This document shows, piece by piece, positions 56,716 through 64,000 of a stretch of DNA of 64,000 nucleotides. The DNA is taken from NCBI GenBank assembly GCA_010093685.1, contig MU006234.1, positions 75,861 through 139,860 on the forward strand, in the 5' to 3' direction. The notes below the pieces were generated by a model. It was not told where the DNA came from and ran no database searches. It was given only the letters and a program-made list of their open reading frames with translations. Source of the stretch: Ophiobolus disseminans (lineage: Eukaryota; Ascomycota; Dothideomycetes; Pleosporales; Phaeosphaeriaceae). The translations under genes and the position numbers were made by a program. Each line of letters opens with the position of its first letter. The first letter of the stretch is position 1.

Positions 56716-58035
56716 CTATCGGGCTCGCTTGATCTTGCCCGGCGGCTGTTTCGTGCACGCCGGACACAGCCAGTCGCCCACCGGCTCCTCCTTGATGCCC
56801 ACGCACTCCCAGTGGAACCACTGATACTGGCAGTTGTCGTTGTCGCAGGCCACCATGTCGCCGAAGCTGACGCGCTGGCAAAAGCAGTACTTGGTGTCGT
56901 CAGACTCCTCCTCGTCTGCGTCTCCAGCGACCCCCGACATCTCCTCGTCTTCTGTGCCAGCCTCGCTCGCCACGCTCTCGTCGTCAGCAGTAGTCGAGGG
57001 GGACGCCCTAGATCCGCCCTTGCGACGCTTCTTGTTGACGCCAGATTTGGCCGTAAGGGCAGCCTTGCGCAGCGGTTGCTGTGGTTTCGCCTTCTTGATC
57101 GTGAGTGCATTCTTCGGCGGCCTGGGTCCTACGCTGCCCGCCCGCGAGCCCGGCGTGGACGGCTTAGGGGTCCCCGGCCCAACCGACCCTTGTCGCCCCA
57201 GGTTCGACGTTGCCAGAGGGAGGGGACCGATGCTGCCAGTAGGTCGTCGACGTTTGCTGTCACTTCCGGCAGACATCTCGCGCTCATTTCGAGCATTTGC
57301 CTGTATGGCGCCTTGGGCGTTCGTGAGTCTTTGCTGATTCAATAGTGCTTGCGTCTGCATGTTCTGTAGTGACGGGGTCAACCTTGAATTCAAGCCGGCA
57401 TTGGTTGCGTTCGTGATGCGTGCGATGGCGGCTGCTTGCGCAAGATTCGGAGCTCCGCCGCCCTGGTTGCCAGACACTGGGTGGAGGGGAGTGCTTGCTC
57501 CGGTATTAGAGAGTGACGACGCTGCAACCCTGTTTCCAGTCGAATCATGGAGTAGCGAGGGCATAGACGGGTCCGATGGTATTGAGCCGTCGTTCTGTAG
57601 GTCTCGCAACTTGATGTCTAGTCGCTTGACGTGGCGGTCTAGCTGTAATTTCGTGAGCTGGATTCGCAGATTGCGCTTGTAGGGCTCACAAGTGCCGCCG
57701 CTTTCTCTGACAGTCCGATCTTCTCCTCCTGTAGAATTTGCGCGCGCTCGAAGTTTTGCATGATGACCTTCGAGTAAGGCTCCTCCTTTGGATTCTGCAC
57801 TAGGCTGCCATTCAACTTGATGAACTTCTGGAGACTGTTGTCGCGTTGCGATATAGCAGCACGCAAGTCCTGTATCTTCTGATCCTTGGCCTGCATCTCC
57901 TCGTAGAGATGCGTGATTTCTGCGGGAAGATTTGCGACTGCATAGTATTAGCTAAAATGTCGCGACCTAGACAGACATATTACCATCATGAATGAACTGG
58001 TCCAAGACCATTGCGGCATCTTCTGCGATTGCCAT
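56716..58035 (-). CDS. YNG2: ING-family PHD-finger protein (Yng2-like)
   Basis: ING proteins read H3K4 methylation and recruit histone acetyltransferase (NuA4) or deacetylase complexes. Exons 58035-57984, 57937-57690 and 57642-56716, about 408 residues; the second intron (48 nt, GTGAGC..TACAG) joins 'EKAAAL' to 'LDRHVKRLDIKLRDL', restoring the ING helix. N-terminal ING domain has 'AMVLDQFIHDVANLPAEI' and 'SLQKFIKLNGS', resembling Yng2. The middle is Ser/Pro/Lys-rich and low complexity. The PHD finger (~residues 352-397) reads 'YCFCQRVSFGDMVACDNDNC', 'WFHWECVGI', 'WLCPAC', with the C4HC3 order. ING assignment firm; Yng2 versus Pho23 less so. Divergent from the histone deacetylase gene across ~1 kb. 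Confidence 0.88.
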
Positions 58036-59073
58036 GGCGAAAAGTGAGAGAAGTTGGTGTGCAAGTCAAAGCCCAGACGCAGCCCTCGGAGTATTCAGCA
58101 GGCTGAAGACGCGCCTGCAGGCAGCGTTCAGCGCAGCTAGTGCGGGAATCGAACGCCTCGTGGGCCCAAAGTCAATAGTGGATCGGGAAAGCGCAGATCA
58201 GCTGTATGCGCCTACTATCTTGATGAAAATCGATGAAGTTTAATGGTTGTTGCAGTTGAAGTCGGGTGTGTCGCAGCGCGGCAAACGAAGGAAATCGCAG
58301 TAAATTCAGTCGTAACGCCTTCTCTTTCGCTCTCAGCTTATCTGTCACCTCACACCTGTGTAGATATAACTATCGGGGTATCTTTAAGTCAGTTTACACA
58401 CACTGCAGGCAACGTGTATCGAGTGCTGAAGGCATGCAGGTACAACAAAGCGCCTCTTAAGATCGCCGCTCACGTGCTCAACAAAACGAACGTAGCCTCC
58501 AGGGCTACCAATCAGAAAGGTCTTACGATATGTTTCCCGCCAACATCGCCTCAGAGTGCAGCGCAAACGACGCAAGCAAAGAAGAGCTTCGGAGTCGTCC
58601 GGTGCACAGATCGAATGAAGTGGACAACCTGAAGGGCATCCCGGGTTAGAATTTCTGGTCAGAGCTACCGGTGCGCCCCAGAACTCAACGTGCACGGTGT
58701 GCAGAGGAGCGCAAGACTCGTGGGAATTTCAAGGTATGTTTCTGAAGCTGAGAAATCCTTAAAGGACCTCGCATGCATCGGCGGCCTGGTTGTCCAGATT
58801 TGGGTCGTTCGCGTCTATGCAGGGTTCTGTCGCACCTATACTGACGCATCTTACAAGGGGAGCTCTCTAGAGACGAGCCAGATTTCAAGCGACTGCACTG
58901 GAAACCCTGGAACCCCCGAAGATAACCGATCCAGAAAACGTTTCTCACCATCAAGTCCGAGAACACCGAGTTCAGAGACCCGTAGTGCAACTTCATCGAC
59001 GTATAGGACTACCCCAAGTACTAATAGTCTTTCGTTTCTCAGCCCGTCCCCAGAGCCAGGCTCGGCACTACAA
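58036..59073. other. Divergent promoter, ING / histone deacetylase
   Basis: About 1 kb between two chromatin genes transcribed away from each other. The deacetylase frame is open upstream of its ATG (58690-59073) without an ATG, so it is probably 5' leader. Nothing else recognised. Confidence 0.5.
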
Positions 59074-60655
59074 ATGCGTACTATGGGCTTCCCTGGAGGG
59101 CGACCATCTCATCCCGCCAACAACATCGTCGAAGAGTATCTATCTCCCGATGATGACTACTTCATCCCGGACTTCCAGACATTCAAAGGCCTTACAGACG
59201 AGGAAAAGGTGGAGGTAATCGCACGTGAGGCTCAAGAGTATGGTCTGGAAAAGCCGCTTGGTTGGAACGTGTCCTTCCACTACAACCCACATGTCGAATA
59301 CCACCATTTTGGAAGCTCACATCCGATGAAACCATGGCGGCTGACCTTGACGAAACAACTCGTTCTTTCGTATGGGCTCGAATACACCATGGATCTTTAC
59401 ACGCCGCGGCCAGCAAATTTCGGCGAGCTAGCCTTATTCCACGATCGTGAATATCTCTCGTATCTCAGCAAGTAAGCCAGCGTTCCGCCTTCGAACACGG
59501 AAGCATGTTAACGTGACTCGTAGAATCACACCCCAAAATGCACAGCCCGAAGACGCACAGTACATCTCATATGGTTTCGGCGGTGACTCGAATGACTGTC
59601 CTGTCTTCGACGGCCTCTGGAACTACGTGTCTCTCTACAGCGGCGCATCTATGAGCGCGGCCTGGAACCTCCTCAACAAGCAATCCGACATCGCCATCAA
59701 CTGGTCCGGTGGTCTGCACCACGCCAAGAAGAACCTTGCATCCGGCTTCTGTTACGTCAACGATATCGTCATTGCCATCCAACTCCTGCTCACCCAGCAC
59801 CAACGTGTGCTATATATCGACATCGACGTGCACCATGGGGACGGTGTCGAACAAGCCTTTGAGTCCACAGACCGTGTCTTCACCCTCTCTTACCACAAAT
59901 ACGGCATCGACCGCCACGGCTACCCCTTCTTCCCCGGGACCGGCAACATCAACGAAATGGGCCCCACAGACCCTACGAATCGCGGAAAGGGGCATTCATT
60001 AAACATCCCAATCGACGACGGCATCGATGACGAGCAATACAAGCACCTATTCAAAACCGTGACCGGCGCCGTAATCGAGAAGTACAATCCGCAAGCCATC
60101 GTACTTCAATCCGGCGCTGACTCCCTCGGCGGTGACCGTCTTGGTAGATTTAACCTCAACATCAAAGCCCACGGCTTCTGCATCGAAACAGTAAAGCGCT
60201 ATAACCGACCGCTCCTCCTTATCGGCGGTGGCGGCTACACGCCCCGCAATGTTGCCCGCACATGGTGCCACGAAACCGCCGTATGCGTCGGCGCAGAACT
60301 CCACAACCACCTCCCGCAACACATACCCTACATCCAAGCCTTCCAAGGCGCCGAGAACGGCGACGGCGTCCTGTACCCCGATCTGCACAACGTCAAGCGC
60401 CACGAGAATCTCAACACCGACGCTCATATTCTCAAGCTCATCGAGAAAGCAATGGAGAATCTACGCTACCTCGAGGGCGCGCCCAGCGTGGTGTGCAACA
60501 CGAAGGGCATTACGGAGGAGCAGATTATGAAGGTCAGGGAGATGGTGGATCAGGAGCTCGAGGAGGAGGCGGAGGAACGCGAATTTTTGAGCGTAGATGC
60601 AGGGCGCAGGAAGCGGGAGAGGAATGTTGGGGGGAGGGGAGAAAGGTTGAGATAG
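59074..60655 (+). CDS. HOS2: Class I histone deacetylase, Hos2-type
   Basis: Zinc-dependent histone lysine deacetylase, nuclear, catalytic subunit of the Set3-type complex in yeast. Exons 59074-59471 and 59524-60655, about 509 residues; the intron has GTAAGC..GTAG and joins 'EYLSYLSK' to 'ITPQNAQPEDAQYISYGFGGDSNDCPVF'. The ATG at 59074 is the first in frame. Conserved elements: 'YNPHVEYHHFGSSHPMKPWR', 'NWSGGLHHAKK', 'YIDIDVHHGDGVEQAF' (zinc and catalytic His), 'SYHKYG', 'QSGADSLGGDRLG', and 'LIGGGGYTPRNVAR' (Tyr). A charged tail ('EELEEEAEEREFL') follows. Hos2 rather than Rpd3 is my reading of the N-terminus and 'DCPVFDG' region. Confidence 0.93.
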
Positions 60656-62847
60656 TTTGGATTTCGGGACACGGTGTCGTTGAGGGATTTCGTTGGCTTT
60701 ATTCTATACGAGTATGGCCCGTACGGGAGGGTGTTTGGTAGGTCAAATGCTGCTGAAGAACTAGTTAGTGAAATATTATGAATGGTAGACTTCTCTCTGA
60801 TCACTTACACCTGCTTTGACTGCTAGTCTGCGCTTGGCTGGACTCATAGGCGCGAGGCTCACTTAAGGCTTCGTCTCGTGCTTTCCAAGAGAAGGATGGA
60901 GAAGATGGAGTGCCAAAACCATAATTATCTAATTGCTTGACAAACTCATCTACGGCTGCAACCGTCGGGGCTTGGTTAGAAGGATAGGCATGCTCTGCGC
61001 ACGCACGGGATTTGCTCTTGGACGAAAAGACCCACCAACGACTTGAGCCCAACAAGCCGTGGCGTCTCTAGGCGTGGGAGAAGTCAACGGCACCTGGTGA
61101 TGTGAGACAATTATGCAGGCTTGAGAACGCCAGTGAATTTAACCTGCATGGTGGTAGAATACCGGTGACCTCAGCGGTGAGTGTTCAATACGAGATGTGG
61201 GTGTTTGACGGCATTCTTGGCACATGCTCTTAGTTGTGTGTGCATTGAAATTCGATTTGTTAATGGTTTATTCTAACTTGGCAACAAGGCTATGTCGGCT
61301 TCATAACGTACCCGGGCGTAGTCGAGCAATAGAATCACACCATCCTTTGATACCAGCAACACGTGAGCATTATTCGACTGTGCATAGAATCGAGTCTCAA
61401 GGATTGAGATTCCCCGATACCTGGCCGTGGTGTATTTATGGATTCAGCCACTGCGGTTACAAAGCTGCGCCCCTTCCCGTCATGTCGTCTCAGCCTTGCT
61501 GCACGTCGCTGCAGACCACGCCATATCCGGTGTGTACTATCCCCATCGCCAAGCATATGTGTTGCTATGTAGCTTAATTCGGGGAACTCAAAGACACTTC
61601 TGTTACTAAAGCCCGTGCGTCGATAGTCAGGGAAACATATACACTCGATCAGTATGAGGTTTTCTGGCCCCTGACCTGCGCACATCTCCGCATCCTGGTC
61701 ACCTGGTGCATGTGGCAAGGACAACGGCAACAGGAACGCCGGAATTGGTTACATCGCCGGTGTGAAGGACGATGTGGCTGTCGCTTCGCTCGCAGACAAG
61801 ATGACCCGAAAGGAGTTCCAGGTGCATGAAATTTGGCTAATGTGCGTAAAGGCGCATTTGAGCCTCATGTATACAGCCTGGTGGGGATAGAGAAAATTCG
61901 AAAACTGCTCAAAGATGTCTAATGTATGTACTTACGTTGTGAGATATTCAACATAGAACCCAAGTGCCATTTTGAAACAGTTCCGAGTTGCTATGACTAG
62001 AAGGCTGAGAAGGAAGACAACCAAGGCCGAAGAGTTCCAAACAATAGACGTGAGATATAGAAACTCCACCGACCCTAAAGAGCCAGTCACGACGCGAAAC
62101 CCGTACTGGCAGCCGTTATCTCATAGCTCTGTGTCAAACATAGAACACATTGAGCAGCTAGCCCCCAAAAGAAGATGATTACCACGGCGCAGTAGATAGA
62201 CTCGACCACCTTGCAATCCGTGCTCTCGTCTTCTGGCACTTCTGGGCCAAACGGTAAGGCAGAATGTAGTCCGCTGAGCATGCAGATATGTGTCGAGAAC
62301 AGCTGACAATGCAGCACCCATTCCGAGGTGAGACACGCGGCGGCGTCTCTGAGGCTTCGAAAGGCGCCGGAAGCGGCAGGTCAAAAAGTCAGAGCCTCTC
62401 GATACGAGACATGGTCATCGAGAAGGAGAATCTTTGCAGATTGTATGCTTGGTTCATCTGCCCAGCATTACACATAACCCCCCACGGATAAAAGCGAAGG
62501 AATTGGCCAATTCTTTCTCATTCAGTGAAGATGAGTCGGGGGCGGAAAGGCACTTGGAGTGTTTGCTTCTGCTTTGCCGCGTGTGGTGGTTGGTCTGGCT
62601 GATATGCAGTAATCGTTCGACTCCTCGTACGGGTTGAACATCGCTTGGAGTGAAAAAAATTCATCCTTGTCTCGATCCCGCGTGGACCTCTTGTTGTGTT
62701 TGCGCCTTGATATATTTAAGACGAAACCGCCTTTGATGGCTCTTCTTGAACTCCAGTGAACAAGTTGGCTGTTTTCTTGTCAAACGAACCTCTTCCTCCA
62801 AACTTGTTCTTTAAAACTCCCTGCCCATAAGTGGTTTTCTGCTCACC
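60656..62847. other. Gene-poor 2.2-kb stretch
   Basis: No confident gene; only short overlapping ORFs. Nothing repetitive seen. Confidence 0.4.
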
Positions 62848-63670
62848 ATGCCTATCACCAACCACCTTAAGCCAGTTCTCCCTCTCCTCCTCCTGCTATC
62901 CAGCATCGCCCACGCAAGTCGCTTTTCGTTCAGCATCTCTGAAATAACCGTCCAACGCACACGGGACGTCGCAGAAGATGACCTCTTCCTTGCCCTAGCC
63001 TCCACCGCCGGCTCCAGTACCACAAACCACACCTTTCCCCTCGTCTCCGTCAAAGAAGGCAGCATCATAAAGTGGGACAACTTAACGCAAGAAATCGACG
63101 TCCCAGCCGCAGCAACAAACCTCTCCATCGCAATCGGCGTCCTCAACAACGCAAACGACGACGAAGACAAGGCCGTCGATACATCGCTGAGTACGTCACC
63201 TCCTTGCTCCACTCCCTTCCACCCACGAAACACCAGTTGACAACTTTCGCCCTCATGTCTACCTTGCTAACCTCACCCCAGAATTCGCCCAAGCAATCCT
63301 GACCATCGCAGCTCGCGTCCCCGGCCCCCAAGCCCCCGCCGCAAACCTCCTCGGCATCGTCTCCGGTTTCATCGGCGCAGACATGTTCAACTGCGACGGC
63401 GCCGTCGCCGTCGGAAACGTCGTGTACACCATCGACACCCTCAACGGCATGGACAAGGGCAAGAAGGTCTGCGAGACGCGCCCTTATGCGTATGAGAGTC
63501 CCAAGGCGTTGTGTGGCGTCAGGGGCTCAAACTACACTGTTATACATTGCTTAGAGAGGCTGGATGATAAGGCGGCGAGTGGGATGGCGAGTGGGGTGCA
63601 GCGAGGTAGTTTATGGGCGGTTGGGCTTGTAGGGGCGGTGCTTTGGGGAAGCGTTGGGGTGTTGTTGTGA
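62848..63670 (+). CDS. GPI-anchored-type secreted protein, unknown function
   Basis: Exon 1 is 62848-63190, exon 2 is 63282-63670, about 243 residues; the intron (91 nt) has GTACGT and CCCAG and joins 'DTSL' to 'KFAQAILTIAARVPGP'. The signal peptide (PVLPLLLLLSSIAHA within the first ~25 residues) is followed by 'SRFSFSISEITVQR'. The mature part has Cys at four positions, three in the C-terminal half ('MFNCDGAVAV', 'KVCETRPY', 'IHCLERL'), NxT sites, and a hydrophobic end ('LWAVGLVGAVLWGSVGVLL') fitting a GPI-attachment signal. I do not recognise the family. Confidence 0.75.
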
Positions 63671-64000
63671 CGAATGGGTATGTTGCTAGGCAAGGAACAG
63701 GTTGGGTAGTCGTGAAGACCGGAAGGGTGGGGATATGGGTATGCTAACAAGATTGTTTTTGACTCCGTTTCACTTTTCGTGGCTTACTTCCTGATAGATG
63801 GTTATACTGCGACTCTCTACAATAAACATCGGATACTAGATACAGCAATGATTCATGGGGTTGACATACTTTTCATTCATTACCCGGCATCGTACGTGTG
63901 GCGTTACGCTTCTATATACAATAGCCCTTAGACGTATCGTGCTGCAAAGCCTACGCTTCCTCAACGCGCTCCTTGTGCCCTACCTCAGTTTTCTCGTTCT
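63671..64000. other. Window end, no gene recognised
   Basis: 3' flank of the preceding gene; nothing recognised up to the window edge. Confidence 0.3.

Noticed and set aside
1..64000. tRNA, rRNA and CRISPR features
   Set aside because: No cloverleaf with a convincing T-arm, no rRNA stretch, and no regularly spaced repeats; CRISPR is not expected in a fungal nucleus.

Overview
The window reads as nuclear DNA of a filamentous ascomycete. Protein genes carry many short introns (about 45 to 60 nt, GT..AG, CTGAC/CTAAC-like branch sites). There are several HET-domain loci, a NACHT/WD40-type C-terminal fragment, a Zn2Cys6 regulator, and two DNA transposons, one clearly damaged by CpA-to-TpA transitions as expected from repeat-induced point mutation (RIP). 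A NIS1-type secreted effector, a small cysteine-rich secreted protein and several secreted carbohydrate- or peptide-active proteins suggest a plant-associated fungus. Dothideomycetes (Pleosporales) is my best guess, from gene style only.

Layout. 1-375: 3' end of a WD40 (NLR-like) gene. 1.6-3.5 kb: POT/PTR2 peptide transporter (minus). 5.9-8.8 kb: two membrane or hypothetical genes (minus). 9.0-11.1 kb: NAD-type malic enzyme, six exons (minus). 11.6-13.9 kb: HET-domain gene with a frame break. 14.0-17.2 kb: a truncated and a complete copy of a DUF7730-like gene, then a membrane protein with 19-residue repeats (plus). 17.4-18.4 kb: secreted LPMO-like gene with a pentanucleotide tract and a frame break. 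18.6-19.75 kb: HSL-type hydrolase. 20.0-21.3 kb: Tc1/mariner element with TA target duplication. 21.4-21.8 kb: 101-residue cysteine-rich secreted protein. 22.4-25.1 kb: intact HET gene, followed by a degraded paralogue at 29.2-29.9 kb and another broken HET gene at 33.7-35.3 kb. Between them are a damaged GPI-type protein (27.5-28.3 kb), the exon-junction protein Y14 (30.7-31.3 kb) and a 6-phosphogluconate dehydrogenase-like gene (31.8-33.5 kb).

35.3-38.3 kb: NIS1-like effector and an S28 serine peptidase, both secreted. 39.3-41.3 kb: RIP-damaged pogo/Fot1-type transposon. 43.2-44.4 kb: D-2-hydroxyacid dehydrogenase. 45.3-48.2 kb: Zn2Cys6 transcription factor. 49.6-50.4 kb: small dispersed and inverted repeats. 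50.7-51.9 kb: GH43 enzyme. 52.9-55.7 kb: Spa2 polarisome scaffold. 56.7-58.0 kb: ING/Yng2-type PHD protein, divergent from a Hos2-type histone deacetylase (59.1-60.7 kb). 62.8-63.7 kb: GPI-anchor-type secreted protein.

The region mixes conserved housekeeping genes (malic enzyme, Y14, Spa2, ING, HDAC) with an accessory layer of allorecognition genes, effector candidates and transposons, mostly between 11 and 41 kb. Three of the four HET loci are broken. Exon borders were placed by hand from splice signals and protein continuity; no database search was possible.
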